The notes beneath the pieces are model-generated. The model was not told the DNA's origin and searched no databases. It saw nothing but the letters and a program-made list of their open reading frames with translations. Shown in pieces: positions 26,889-35,778 of a stretch of DNA of 64,000 nt; the stretch's first letter is position 1, and each line of letters starts with the position of its first letter. Location: positions 2,494,501 through 2,558,500 of the forward strand of contig NZ_CP048286.1 of the NCBI RefSeq assembly GCF_010365285.1, read 5' to 3'. A program made the position numbers and the translations under genes. The DNA is from Paenibacillus rhizovicinus (GTDB lineage: Bacteria; Bacillota; Bacilli; Paenibacillales; Paenibacillaceae).

Positions 26889-29800
26889 TTACGGCACGAA
26901 CCGCAGCGTCTTCACCTCGAACGGTTTGAACGCCAGCATAACCGCATTGCCTTCGACCGGCACCGGGCAAATGACGCCGTCCTCCAGCATATCCGTCTCC
27001 GCGGCGGATGCGATGTCGAGGCCCAGCCGCAATGCGGCGCGAGTCGATGCGCCTTTCGCTTCATAGAGGCGGGCGACCCAAGCGCCGGAGCCGTCTTCGG
27101 CCATTTTGACCGCATCGACGATGATGTTCGGCTTATCGCAGTCGAGCAAGCTGAACCGCTCCGCCGCTTCACCGGCTGCGCTCAGCACCGGACAATTCAG
27201 CTCGTACGCTTCCCGGATGACGGGATTGCTCATGAAGCCGCCGTTCCAGACATGGAGCGCGTAACTGAACTCGTGGATGCCGTTGTCCGCGCGTTCGTCC
27301 GGATAAGTCGGCGCGCGCAGAAGCGTCAGGTTCATCGCCCCGCCGTCGGCATTCATGCCGTACTTGCAGTCGTTCAGCAAGGAGAAGCAGCGGTCGCCTT
27401 CGACCAAGGACGACCATTTGTGCTGGCTGACCTCGAACCGGTCCGCGTCATGCGGACGGGAGGCGTGGTTCGGCCGCCGGATGTAGCCGTATTGAATTTC
27501 GTTCAGCACTTCCGTCGTGCGGAGCGCCGTACGGAAGCCGACCTTCAGCAGCCGGTGCTTCTCCTGCCATTCGACGCGGGCATGGAACTCCAGGCGCCTG
27601 CTCCCGGCCGCCAGCCGAATGTCCTGCTTAACGAAGGAATTGCCGATTCGCCGTTCGATGCGAAGGGCGCCGAACAGCGCTCCCTCGGCAACGGCGCTGA
27701 TGCAAGCCGCTTCGGTCAATTCAAGGCGCGATGCCGCATATCTGCGGTCGATTTCCCAAGCGTCGTAATTCGACGTCTGGTCGCGGAATAGCTGGAATTC
27801 ATTGCACAGGCCGTCCGCCCATTCCGATGCCGTTTCTTTGTCATAGATGCTCGTTATCTCGCCGAATGCATTGAACGTGACGCGAAGCAGCTCGTTCTCG
27901 AGCAAATGAGGCGCGGCCTTCACGCCATGCGAACCGTCGATCGCACTGCTGCGCAAACTGCTGACCGCATCGCCAGTCACACCGGCAGCCGTAGCGCTAG
28001 CGGCAGCGTTAGAAGCATCGGCCGCTTGTTCAAGGGCTTGCGCGAGCGGCATCCACCCCATGGCCGGCAGCTTCACCCGCACATAGGCGCGTTCCTGTAC
28101 CCGCTGCACCGTAACCCCGCCGCTGCTTCCAGCGCCGTCACCATCCCCGCCGCCGACTAACCAAGCATCGGCCGCAGCGCCGCCACCCGGCAGCTCGACA
28201 ACGGCTTCCCGTTCCCACGGGAGCGAATTGAACAACGTCAGGCAGCAGCCGCGCGCATTCGCGGGTCCCGTAGAAGCCAGCGCCTCGACCGACCGCTCGC
28301 GCAGCCTGCCCGCGGATGCCAGCAGCTCCGCGAACGCCCGCTCCGCCTCGACATGGACCCGCTTAATGGACGTCCCCGGCAAAATATCATGGAACTGCAG
28401 CAGCAGCAACTCGCGCCATGCCTCGTCCAGCTCCGCCTTCGGATACGCCGCGCCGCCCGCGTCCGTCAGCGCGCCGAGCGTGCCCCAGATCTCTGCTTCC
28501 CGCAGCGCGAGCTCGCCCTTGCGGTTGCCTTGCTTCATTCTTGCCTGCGACGTCAGCGTTCCCCGATGCGCGGGATAGTAGAGCTCCCCGACGTAACGGG
28601 CGTCCGGCATAGCCCGCTCCTGCAAATCCTCGAAATATTCGATGGGCGAAGCGATGACCGTGCGAGGCACGCCTTCGAGATCGCCCATCCGGCGCAGAAA
28701 CTCCAGATCGTCGCGGTTGGCGCCGCCGCCGCCGTCGCCGTAGCCGAATTGAACGAGACGCGTCGATACCGACTCCGTCTGCAGCCGTTCATTCCACTGA
28801 TAGAGCGCGTACGAGACATCCGTCGGATTCGGGAACGGGCCGTAATCGAGCAGATGGACGGGGACGGACGAACCGTCGATGCCTTCCCAAGTAAAGGTAT
28901 TGTACGGGAACGGATCGACGACATTATCGTAGGTCTGGAACATCTTGACCGAAGCGAAATACCGAATGCCGGATTTGCGCATGATCTGCGGCAAATTGCC
29001 GGAATAGCCGAACACGTCCGGCAGCCATAGCATCTCGTTCTCCACGCCGAACTCCTCGCGGAAGAAGCGCTTGCCATAGAGAAACTGGCGGATGAGGCTT
29101 TCGCCGCTCGGAATATTCGTATCCGGCTCGACCCAGGCGCCGCCCTCCGGAATGATGCGGCCTTCGGCCACATACCGCTTGATGCGGCCGTACAATTCCG
29201 GGTACAGCTCTTTCACCAGCCGGAACAAATACGGCTGGCTCTGCACGTACCGGTACTCCGGGTATTCCTCGAGCAGCGCGAGCTGATTGGACATCGTCCG
29301 GGCGATTTTGCGTTTCGTCTCTTCCATCGGCCACAGCCATGCGATATCGAGATGGGACTGGCCCATCATGTACAGCTTGGGCGCGGTAGAACCGTTCACG
29401 CAGTCGAGCAAGGGCTTCAGCATGCTTCGGCCGCGTTCGGCGATCGCCGTCAAGCGGCTGCCGGTCGCGTCCCAGTCCATTTCCGCCAGCAGGCGGACGA
29501 AGGCTTTGTCGATTTCAGCGACGCGCAGCGATGCTGGCGGCAGGCCATTGCGCAGCTGCAGCAGCGCTTTCAGATCGATGAAGAACTGATACAGCTCCTC
29601 GTTGACGACGGCCAAATACGACTCGCCGTTGACCGGAAGCTCCCGGTCATGGCCGGCGTACGCTTCCGCCATGATCTCGACGGTCTCGCCTCCGGCAGCC
29701 TGGCGCGTCAGCGTAATCGCATGATGCTGCAGATCGATGGCGCCCGCCAACCGGCCGGATACGTAGACCGTGCTCTCCGAACCGAAGTTCAGCACGGCTT

Positions 29801-30047
29801 CCATGCGCTCCCCCGCCGCTTCCGCCGGAATGACGACGCTCCCCCGGAACCAGCCGTACATCCACGTCTCGCCCCATCGCATGCCCGCGTCGATCGGCAT
29901 GAAGGCGCCTTTTTGCGCTTCCTCCAGCGGCACCCAGTGGTCCGCGGGACGGTAAGCGAACGGAATCGGAGCGATCGTACGATAGATGTACCGATCCTTC
30001 TCCCGGATCCACTTCTCGATATGATAAAGCCATTCTTTGGACTGCAT
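26889..30047 (-). CDS. Alpha-mannosidase, glycoside hydrolase family 38
   Basis: A 1052-residue retaining alpha-mannosidase without a signal peptide, so probably cytosolic. After an N-terminal beta domain the catalytic domain starts near residue 245 with the zinc-binding GQSHLDIAWLWPMEETKRK. The nucleophile Asp lies in MLWLPDVFGYSGNLPQIM near residue 341, with further metal and substrate residues in EPDTNIPSGESLIRQ. The C-terminal half is the beta-sandwich set typical of the family. A Gly/Ala/Ser-rich stretch near residues 625-690 looks like an inserted loop of low complexity. GGAGGAAACGACG precedes the ATG. As the last gene of the lipoprotein-permease-permease operon, it probably trims mannosides taken up by that transporter. 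Confidence 0.95.
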   Translation of the reverse strand: MQSKEWLYHIEKWIREKDRYIYRTIAPIPFAYRPADHWVPLEEAQKGAFMPIDAGMRWGETWMYGWFRGSVVIPAEAAGERMEAVLNFGSESTVYVSGRLAGAIDLQHHAITLTRQAAGGETVEIMAEAYAGHDRELPVNGESYLAVVNEELYQFFIDLKALLQLRNGLPPASLRVAEIDKAFVRLLAEMDWDATGSRLTAIAERGRSMLKPLLDCVNGSTAPKLYMMGQSHLDIAWLWPMEETKRKIARTMSNQLALLEEYPEYRYVQSQPYLFRLVKELYPELYGRIKRYVAEGRIIPEGGAWVEPDTNIPSGESLIRQFLYGKRFFREEFGVENEMLWLPDVFGYSGNLPQIMRKSGIRYFASVKMFQTYDNVVDPFPYNTFTWEGIDGSSVPVHLLDYGPFPNPTDVSYALYQWNERLQTESVSTRLVQFGYGDGGGGANRDDLEFLRRMGDLEGVPRTVIASPIEYFEDLQERAMPDARYVGELYYPAHRGTLTSQARMKQGNRKGELALREAEIWGTLGALTDAGGAAYPKAELDEAWRELLLLQFHDILPGTSIKRVHVEAERAFAELLASAGRLRERSVEALASTGPANARGCCLTLFNSLPWEREAVVELPGGGAAADAWLVGGGDGDGAGSSGGVTVQRVQERAYVRVKLPAMGWMPLAQALEQAADASNAAASATAAGVTGDAVSSLRSSAIDGSHGVKAAPHLLENELLRVTFNAFGEITSIYDKETASEWADGLCNEFQLFRDQTSNYDAWEIDRRYAASRLELTEAACISAVAEGALFGALRIERRIGNSFVKQDIRLAAGSRRLEFHARVEWQEKHRLLKVGFRTALRTTEVLNEIQYGYIRRPNHASRPHDADRFEVSQHKWSSLVEGDRCFSLLNDCKYGMNADGGAMNLTLLRAPTYPDERADNGIHEFSYALHVWNGGFMSNPVIREAYELNCPVLSAAGEAAERFSLLDCDKPNIIVDAVKMAEDGSGAWVARLYEAKGASTRAALRLGLDIASAAETDMLEDGVICPVPVEGNAVMLAFKPFEVKTLRFVP

Positions 30048-30105
30048 CGTCGTTTCCTCCGTCTTACCTGTCGATTCGCTTTTTCTATTACCCTTTAGTT
30101 ACCGA

Positions 30106-30930
30106 TTATCCCTTAGTCGCACCGGCCGTCAGCCCTTTAACGAGCGCTCGTTGGAAAATGATGAAGATCAGCAGCACCGGCAGCGTCGTCACGATTCCCG
30201 AAGCGTTGAGCGGTCCCCACTGAATGCCCGATTTGGTGATAAAGCTGTTGATGCCGGCAGGCAGCGTACGCATGCTGTCCGTGTTGACGAACGTCATCGA
30301 CACCATGATCTCCTGCCAAACCGTGATGCACACCGTCAGCCCGACGGCCACCAGGCCGGACCTGGCCAAAGGCAGTACCATGCGGATCAGAATGCCGAAG
30401 GAAGAACAGCCGTCGATCGTGGCGGCTTCGTCGATGTCTTTCGGAATGCCTTTGAAATAGCCGGTCAGCAGCCAGATCGCCATCGGAAGCAGCACGGCGC
30501 AGTACGTCATGATCAAGCTCGTAAACGTATTGAGCATATCCAGCTTGCCCCACATCACGTAGAGCGGCACGATCAGCGTCGTGATCGGCATGACCTGAGC
30601 GAACAGAATGACGACGAAATAAGCGAGCTTGCCCTTGAATTTATAGCGGGTCATGCTGTATGCGGCCAAGCTGGCAATCGCCAGCACGGCAATGACGGTC
30701 ACGGCCGTGATCAGGACGGAGTTATAGAAGTACGTCGGAATTTCCGACGTGCGGAAGACGTTGCGGTAATGCTCCAGGCTGAACGTCTTCGGAAACAGCG
30801 TCGGCGGATCGGCGAAAATTTCGTCCGAAGGCTTCAGCGACGTGACGAGCAGCCAGTACAACGGGAACAAAATGACGATTGCAATGACGGCGAAGACAAG
30901 CAGATTGCCTGCGGTTTTTAAGCTTTTCAT
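30106..30930 (-). CDS. Sugar ABC transporter permease (MalG type)
   Basis: A 274-residue membrane permease with six predicted helices. The start is the ATG at 30930, eight bases after AAGGAG that overlaps the upstream stop codon; the in-frame GTG at 30939 is too close to that site. The EAA loop reads DEAATIDGCSSFGILIRMVLPLARSG near residue 180, and the C-terminus QRALVKGLTAGATKG is typical of MalG-like CUT1 proteins. It forms the channel with the 30936-31841 permease and sits upstream of the mannosidase. Confidence 0.93.
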   Translation of the reverse strand: MKSLKTAGNLLVFAVIAIVILFPLYWLLVTSLKPSDEIFADPPTLFPKTFSLEHYRNVFRTSEIPTYFYNSVLITAVTVIAVLAIASLAAYSMTRYKFKGKLAYFVVILFAQVMPITTLIVPLYVMWGKLDMLNTFTSLIMTYCAVLLPMAIWLLTGYFKGIPKDIDEAATIDGCSSFGILIRMVLPLARSGLVAVGLTVCITVWQEIMVSMTFVNTDSMRTLPAGINSFITKSGIQWGPLNASGIVTTLPVLLIFIIFQRALVKGLTAGATKG

Positions 30931-30935
30931 GGTGC

Positions 30936-31841
30936 TCACTCCTTAATCGATTTCAGCATGGCGCGCAGATAAGGCGAGCAAATGATGCCGATCAGCACGA
31001 GGCTGACGATGGCCATCGCGGAGGACTTGCCGAAGTCGAAGAATTCAAAGGCCAGACGGTACGTATAAATCGGCAGCGTCGAAGTCGTGTCCATCGGTCC
31101 GCCCTTCGTCGTCACCCAGATGAGGTCGAAATAGTTGAGCGTCCAAATCGTCGTGATGACGCCCGTCGCGCCGATAATCGGCGTCAAATGGGGGATTTTC
31201 ACGTAGCGGACGATGCCCAGCCATCTCGCGCCGTCGATCCGCGCCGCTTCGACCTGATCGTTCGGAATATCCTGCAAGCCGGCGAGCAGCATGAGGAACC
31301 AGAACGGGAACGCCTTCCACGTATTGACGAAGACGAGCGTCCACATCGCGTGCGTCGTCGAACCGAGCCAGGAAATCGGATGGTCCGTAATATGCAGCGA
31401 CTGCAAAATATAATTGAGAATGCCCATATCCGACTGCAGCATCCAGCTCCACATGAGAGCGGTGACGACGCCGGGCAGCACCCAAGGAAGCAGCAGCAAG
31501 GAGCGGAGCACGCCTTTGCTTCTTCTGCGCTCATCCACGTACAGCGAGGCGAACAAACCAAGGAGCATCTGCAGCAGTACGCCCGCAACCGTCCAAATGA
31601 CGGTCGTCGTCATCACTTTCATGAAGATCTCGTCCGTCAGGACCGCCTTGAAATTATCGAATCCGATAAAAGGCTTGTCGGGGCGGGCCAGCTGCCAGCG
31701 GTGCAAGCTGACATACAAATTGTAGAACATCGGGTAGGCCAGCAAACAGCCCATTACGATAATGGAAGGCAGGACATATAAGTAAGGAATGCTCGTTCGA
31801 AAAATCGATTTCCGTCTGCGTAAGCTCGCTTTTTGTATCAT
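30936..31841 (-). CDS. Sugar ABC transporter permease (MalF type)
   Basis: About 301 residues from the third of three consecutive ATG codons (31841), which lies eight bases from GGGAG; the upstream in-frame start at 31874 lacks a site. Six membrane helices are predicted, starting at IPYLYVLPSIIVMGCLLAYP. The EAA loop is VEAARIDGARWLGIVRYVKIPHL. The stop codon TGA lies five bases before the next permease's ATG, so the two are translated together. Second gene of the mannoside operon. Confidence 0.92.
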   Translation of the reverse strand: MIQKASLRRRKSIFRTSIPYLYVLPSIIVMGCLLAYPMFYNLYVSLHRWQLARPDKPFIGFDNFKAVLTDEIFMKVMTTTVIWTVAGVLLQMLLGLFASLYVDERRRSKGVLRSLLLLPWVLPGVVTALMWSWMLQSDMGILNYILQSLHITDHPISWLGSTTHAMWTLVFVNTWKAFPFWFLMLLAGLQDIPNDQVEAARIDGARWLGIVRYVKIPHLTPIIGATGVITTIWTLNYFDLIWVTTKGGPMDTTSTLPIYTYRLAFEFFDFGKSSAMAIVSLVLIGIICSPYLRAMLKSIKE

Positions 31842-31930
31842 CATCATGTCTCCCAAGGCGTAAGTTCCGGACATGGCGCCGGCCGCCGCTAGAATGCCGT
31901 TTCATTGCACGGTCCGGCCTGCGCGGGAAA

Positions 31931-31963
31931 GGCAGAAGAAGTCCCTTTGCAGCTCCTTCTGCC
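31931..31963 (-). terminator. Possible attenuating hairpin after the binding-protein gene
   Basis: GGCAGAAG (31931-31938) pairs with CTTCTGCC (31956-31963). It has no T-run. It lies between the lipoprotein gene and the permease genes, where such hairpins often reduce expression of the membrane components. Confidence 0.35.
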
Positions 31964-31979
31964 CTGTTCGCGCAGCCCG

Positions 31980-33377
31980 TTATTTCGCTGTCGTGATTTT
32001 GTTGATCTTGCCTTCCAGATCGGCTACGGCGTCGTCGACCGATTGATTGCCTACCAGCACCTTCGATACAGTATCGTAGACCGCGGAATCGATCTCGCTG
32101 TAGAAGAGCGTCTTCGGCTGGGACTGTCTGGCGAATTTGATTTGATCCATGAACACTTTATAAGCCGGATCCGTCGCGAATTTGGAAACGGCGAGCGAAG
32201 CGTTGTTCGCAGGCACGTCGCTCACGGTACGGGCATTGAAGTCGACCGAAGTCATCAGCTGCGCGAGTTTGATGGCTTGTTCGGGATGCTTGCTGTTCGC
32301 GGATACGCCAATGCCGAAGCCGCCGCCGAAAGAGCCGTCCGGCGCGCCCCCGTCCATTTTCGGAACGAGCGATTGGCCGACGAAGGATGCGCCTTTGATA
32401 TCCGCGTTCTGATCCGTAATCCAAGTGCCCGCGATGACCATGCCGACTTTCTTCTGCGCGAACAGCGTGCCGAGCTTCAGATGGTCGAGCGTCGCGTAAT
32501 CCGACTCGAACGAAGGCTTCAACGATTGAAGCAGCGACAGATAGCCTTTGAATTCAGGCGTGTTGACCGTCGGCGTTACTTTGCCGCTGTCATCGACCGA
32601 GATGATGTTGCCGTTCGATGCGGTGAACAAGCTTTGCGACGGGAATTCCTTCAAGCCGAGATCCATGCCGAAGCCTGCCACTTTGCCGTCGGTCGCTTTC
32701 GTGATCGCCGCTGCGTCTTGCTGCAATTCGGCCCACGTAGTCGGCGGCTTATTCGGATCGAGACCCGCTTGCGTGAAAATGTCCTTGTTGTACCACAGCA
32801 CGCGCGCGTCCGTCGTATAAGGAAGCGCCATATTCTTGCCCTGCCATTTATACATGGAGAGGATGCCCGGGAAATAATCCGAGAACGCGCTGGCGTCAAG
32901 CTTCGATCCGAGATCGAGCAGGTAGCCGGAATTCGCGAACGTCGGGAAGTCCGGGTTGTTCACGATGAAGACGTCGGGCGCGTTGCCGCTGGCGAACATG
33001 ACTTTATATTTGGTGTCCCATGTTCCCCACGGATCGCTTTGGAATTCCACCGTGTAGCCCGGGTTCTGTTCTTCGAATTTCGCTTTCAGTTCTTCGAACA
33101 CCGGCGCGTAAGCCGGATCGGACGTCCATTCCGAGAAACCGTAGTAGACGAGCTTCTCTTTCGGTCCCGATTTCGCATCGCCGCCGTTGTTCGTTCCCGC
33201 AGCTGCATTACCGCCCGCGTTCGTCGATGCTGTATTCCCTGCGTTCGTTCCTGCATTCGTTCCTGCGTTCGTTCCTGAGTTGCCGCCGTTGTCATTGTTC
33301 CCGCAGCCTGTTGCCAACAGCGCGATCATGACGGTAGAGAGCGGAAGAATAGACAGCTTGCCATAACGGTTGTTCAC
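31980..33377 (-). CDS. Sugar ABC transporter substrate-binding lipoprotein
   Basis: A 465-residue extracellular binding protein, first gene of the mannoside operon. GTG start with AAGGGGG upstream. The signal peptide ends in lipobox LATGC (Cys at about residue 25). A low-complexity Gly/Thr/Asn/Ala linker with TNAG repeats spans about 26-70. The binding domain then begins KLVYYGFSEWTSDPAYAPVFEE and has the usual family 1 pattern, including LPYTTDARVLWYNKDIFTQAGLDP. The expected ligand, judged from the mannosidase in the operon, is an alpha-mannoside or mannan fragment; this is inference. Confidence 0.93.
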   Translation of the reverse strand: MNNRYGKLSILPLSTVMIALLATGCGNNDNGGNSGTNAGTNAGTNAGNTASTNAGGNAAAGTNNGGDAKSGPKEKLVYYGFSEWTSDPAYAPVFEELKAKFEEQNPGYTVEFQSDPWGTWDTKYKVMFASGNAPDVFIVNNPDFPTFANSGYLLDLGSKLDASAFSDYFPGILSMYKWQGKNMALPYTTDARVLWYNKDIFTQAGLDPNKPPTTWAELQQDAAAITKATDGKVAGFGMDLGLKEFPSQSLFTASNGNIISVDDSGKVTPTVNTPEFKGYLSLLQSLKPSFESDYATLDHLKLGTLFAQKKVGMVIAGTWITDQNADIKGASFVGQSLVPKMDGGAPDGSFGGGFGIGVSANSKHPEQAIKLAQLMTSVDFNARTVSDVPANNASLAVSKFATDPAYKVFMDQIKFARQSQPKTLFYSEIDSAVYDTVSKVLVGNQSVDDAVADLEGKINKITTAK

Positions 33378-33440
33378 TTGTTGAGTCCCCCTTTAAAATG
33401 TCAGCTTCGGTTTGCCGCGCGGGCGTATGAAACACGCACG

Positions 33441-33454
33441 CGACAGCGCTTACA
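33441..33454 (-). promoter_or_regulatory. cre-like site in the leader of the mannoside operon
   Basis: On the minus strand it reads TGTAAGCGCTGTCG, matching the CcpA consensus TGWAANCGNTNWCA at all positions except the last. It lies 64 bp before the start codon and well downstream of the predicted promoter, a roadblock position. Catabolite repression by glucose is inferred. Confidence 0.5.
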
Positions 33455-33621
33455 AGTCGTGCAATCCGGTTTCCTGGCTTTCTTCAAATATAAGCATTCC
33501 ATACTCGCTCGCTCGTAGGCCGCTTATATTTCTTCGGGAAGATACGTGCTGCTTGCCGCATCAGAACGCCGACAGCCGCGTCTTCTTGCCCAGCATAAGC
33601 CGGACTTTCGAAAACTGTGTT

Positions 33622-33742
33622 ACTTTGTTGATACATGAATAGGATTACTGTATTACTTTTACAAACCGATCATACTTCGATTTCATCAACTGTGTCAATA
33701 TATTCATGTAAAAATTGATTAAAACTAGCACAGTTGATACAG
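33622..33742 (-). promoter_or_regulatory. Promoter of the mannoside operon with three repressor sites
   Basis: On the minus strand: -35 TTGACA (33693-33698), 18 bases, -10 TATGAT (33669-33674). The operator TTGACACAGTTGAT overlaps the -35 box. A second copy, in opposite orientation, is CTAGCACAGTTGATACAG at 33725-33742, about 42 bp upstream. A weaker site, GTTGATACAT, is at 33627-33636. The same operator covers the -35 box of the repressor gene at 34963-34979. Confidence 0.7.
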
Positions 33743-33743
33743 A

Positions 33744-33775
33744 AACGGGACCAAGCATATAAGCTTGGTCCCGTT
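33744..33775 (-). terminator. Terminator of the GntR/LacI-type regulator gene
   Basis: AACGGGACCAAGC (33744-33756) pairs perfectly with GCTTGGTCCCGTT (33763-33775). On the minus strand it is followed by TTCTGT. Confidence 0.75.
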
Positions 33776-33805
33776 ATACGATGCCGATCCATGCTCCGGA
33801 ATGCA

Positions 33806-34909
33806 TTAGCGAACCGGACCGATCGTGCTGCCAAGGTTCAGGTCCGCCTTGCAAATCTGCCCTTGCACGGACAGCAGCTCCTTGCCTTCGACCAGCTTCA
33901 TCAGCTGGCTCGCGGCCGTTCGCCCCATCTCGTAGAAAGGCTGATTGAGGCCAGTCACGTCGAGCATCAGCTTGCGGTTCAGGTTCAGCGCATCGTAGGT
34001 GACCAAAGATATATCCTGCGGAAACCGCATGCCCAGTTCATTCAGCGCGACGATCACGGCTTCGGCAATCTGGTCGTTCGCCGCGAAGATCGCCGTGCAG
34101 CCTCGTGCGCGGATCTCTTCCGCAATGCGCGCGCTGTACGATTCGAACTCTTCTTCGAAATTCTCGTGCTCCGTCGGAATCAGCGCGTCCAGCGCGTTAT
34201 CGAATTCGAGTCCGGAGTCGAAGAACGCCTGTTTCATGCCGAGCAGCCGTTCGTTGAACGTGCTCACATTCGAGTTGCGGACGAACATGATGCGCCGGTG
34301 CCCCTTCTCCAAGAGCATTTTGGTCAAGGCGTACGCCCCGGACACGTTGTCGCTCGTAACGTACGGAATATCGCTGTGATACAGATGACGGTCGAGGAAA
34401 ATAACTTTGATGCCGTTGGCCCGCAAATACTCGTACAGCCGCTCGTTGCGCTCCATGTGGTCCGGATCGAAGATCGGACTCATGATGACGCCGTCCACCC
34501 GCTTCGCGACCGCTCCTTTAATGAGCGATTCCAGCTTATCCAGGCTCCGATCGTCGCTGTAGCTGAGCAAGTGGAACCCGTGCAGCCGAAGCGTATCCTC
34601 GATGCCGCGCAGCGCCGTGGCCCAGAGCGGGTTCTCGATGCCGATGACGGATGCCGCGATCAGACCGGAACGGTTATGTCCGAGCTGCGAAAGCATTCCT
34701 TCTTCGATATAGGTGCCCCTGCGGTTGTCGCGCTTCAGCAGCCCTTCCCCGCACAGCTCCTTGATCGCTTTCTCGACCGTGTTCACGCTGGACTTGTAAG
34801 ATTCGGCGAAATGCCTGCTCGATGGCAGCCGCGTCTCCCCCAGCCATTCGCCTTCCATGATGCGTTTCTTGATATCGTCCTTGATTCTGGAATATGGATA
34901 ACTCGACAT
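33806..34909 (-). CDS. Transcriptional regulator: GntR helix-turn-helix fused to a LacI-type sugar-binding domain (AraR-like)
   Basis: A 367-residue regulator. The N-terminal winged helix (about 1-72: YSRIKDDIKKRI, LPSSRHFAESYKSSVNTVEKAIKEL, GLLKRDNRRGTYI) is of the GntR class. From about residue 82, SGLIAASVIGIENPLWATALRGIE begins a periplasmic-binding-protein fold with VDGVIMSPIF and AIFAANDQIAEAVI, as in LacI/GalR sensors. This fusion is the architecture of AraR. GGGA lies about 11 bases before ATG 34909; a TTG three codons upstream is possible. The repeated operator before this gene and before the mannoside operon suggests it represses both until a mannose-containing sugar binds. Confidence 0.92.
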   Translation of the reverse strand: MSSYPYSRIKDDIKKRIMEGEWLGETRLPSSRHFAESYKSSVNTVEKAIKELCGEGLLKRDNRRGTYIEEGMLSQLGHNRSGLIAASVIGIENPLWATALRGIEDTLRLHGFHLLSYSDDRSLDKLESLIKGAVAKRVDGVIMSPIFDPDHMERNERLYEYLRANGIKVIFLDRHLYHSDIPYVTSDNVSGAYALTKMLLEKGHRRIMFVRNSNVSTFNERLLGMKQAFFDSGLEFDNALDALIPTEHENFEEEFESYSARIAEEIRARGCTAIFAANDQIAEAVIVALNELGMRFPQDISLVTYDALNLNRKLMLDVTGLNQPFYEMGRTAASQLMKLVEGKELLSVQGQICKADLNLGSTIGPVR

Positions 34910-34949
34910 AGCGATCAAATTCCCTTTCTATACGGCTTGAATTACTATG

Positions 34950-34979
34950 ACTATATTACATTTGTATCAACTGTGTCAA
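34950..34979 (-). promoter_or_regulatory. Promoter and operator of the GntR/LacI-type regulator gene
   Basis: On the minus strand: TTGACA (34974-34979), 18 bases, TATAGT (34950-34955). The operator TTGACACAGTTGATACA spans 34963-34979 and includes the -35 box, exactly as at the mannoside operon promoter. Autoregulation is inferred. Confidence 0.7.
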
Positions 34980-35090
34980 TTTATGTTCAATCCATTTTGA
35001 GAGATTGAGACAAAAAGGCTCGCTTTGCTGCGGGGATGCGTGCCATCGCGCGCGAATATTTGCCGCTCAGGCAGCTTTTCGCAGCCGTCT

Positions 35091-35390
35091 GGCGTTGCTT
35101 TGAGACCTCCGCGTTACGGGTGGCTTCCGGCGCCGTCGGCGGCGCTGTCGCGAGAACCTTGTCTTTCGGGCGGTCTCCGCGGCCATTAACCGCGCTGACG
35201 CGAGAACTCTGCCTTTCGGGCGGCCTCCGCAGCCATTGGCCGCGCTGACGCGAGAACTCTGCCTTTCGGGCGGTCTCCGCAGCCATTAGCCGCGCTGACG
35301 CGAGAACTCTGCCTTTCGGGTGGCCTCCTCAGCCATTAGCCGCGCTGTCCCGAGAACCCTGCCTTTCGGGCGGTCTCCGCAGCCATTAGC
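35091..35390. repeat. Six-unit 50-bp tandem array
   Basis: Units start at 35091 (degenerate), 35141, 35191, 35241, 35291 and 35341, each exactly 50 bp. The core reads CGCGCTGACGCGAGAACTCT, GCCTTTCGGGCGG, TCTCCGCAGCCATTAGC. A partial seventh unit (CTTTCGGGC) follows at 35391. The period is not a multiple of three and no frame is conserved, so it is not a protein repeat. The units are contiguous with no spacers, so it is not CRISPR. Confidence 0.9.
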
Positions 35391-35406
35391 CTTTCGGGCA
35401 ACCCTC

Positions 35407-35539
35407 TAACGAACCCCACAAGCCTTATTCGCTCGAAAATCGACGTTTATGCATTTTAACGAATCCTAGACGCTTTATCTCAATCATTTTGTCATCTTTT
35501 CGCCTACTCTCGGCTTAATAACGACGCTGGAGTTCGTTA
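35407..35539. repeat. Three copies of a 22-bp motif (TAACGAAYYCYA...TTAT)
   Basis: Copies at 35407-35428 and 35457-35478 are in direct orientation with starts 50 bp apart. A third at 35518-35539 is inverted. Each begins TAACGAA and ends TTAT with CC- and GC-rich middles. No gene is seen between 34980 and 35685; this ~700-bp gap holds only these repeats and the 50-bp array. Confidence 0.7.
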
Positions 35540-35684
35540 TTTCGATGAAACACTCATTTTCCAGCCAATAAGCGCGATACGATTCCTTCGCTTATCATGT
35601 TGAAGGCGGAGAGTTACCTGCTGAAGCACGTCTTACCAGCGGCTCGAGATCACGACCTCTCCCCGCAACACCCCGCCATACAAG

Positions 35685-35716
35685 TAAAAACAGCCTCCGG
35701 CTTAGCCAGAGGCTGT
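35685..35716 (-). terminator. Terminator downstream of the small ORF and gamma-glutamyltransferase gene
   Basis: ACAGCCTC (35690-35697) pairs with GAGGCTGT (35709-35716), with inner GGC/GCC pairing. An A5 run on the left is a T-run on the minus strand. Confidence 0.75.
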
Positions 35717-35778
35717 GAGAAAAACTTCTATTCGCTCCTTGCAAGATTGCTTTCGCCATGAATGTTACGTTGTTGCGG

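Noticed and set aside
33185..33290. TNAG-type repeat in the mannoside-binding lipoprotein as a possible phase-variation tract
   Set aside because: The repeat is in frame (12-bp units) and encodes the flexible linker usual after a lipobox, so changes in unit number would not switch the gene off.
34987..35286. Minus-strand 99-codon frame across the 50-bp array
   Set aside because: The repeat period is not a multiple of three, so the peptide is not periodic, and there is no ribosome binding site.
35091..35390. CRISPR array
   Set aside because: The 50-bp units are contiguous with no unique spacers, and no cas genes are present.
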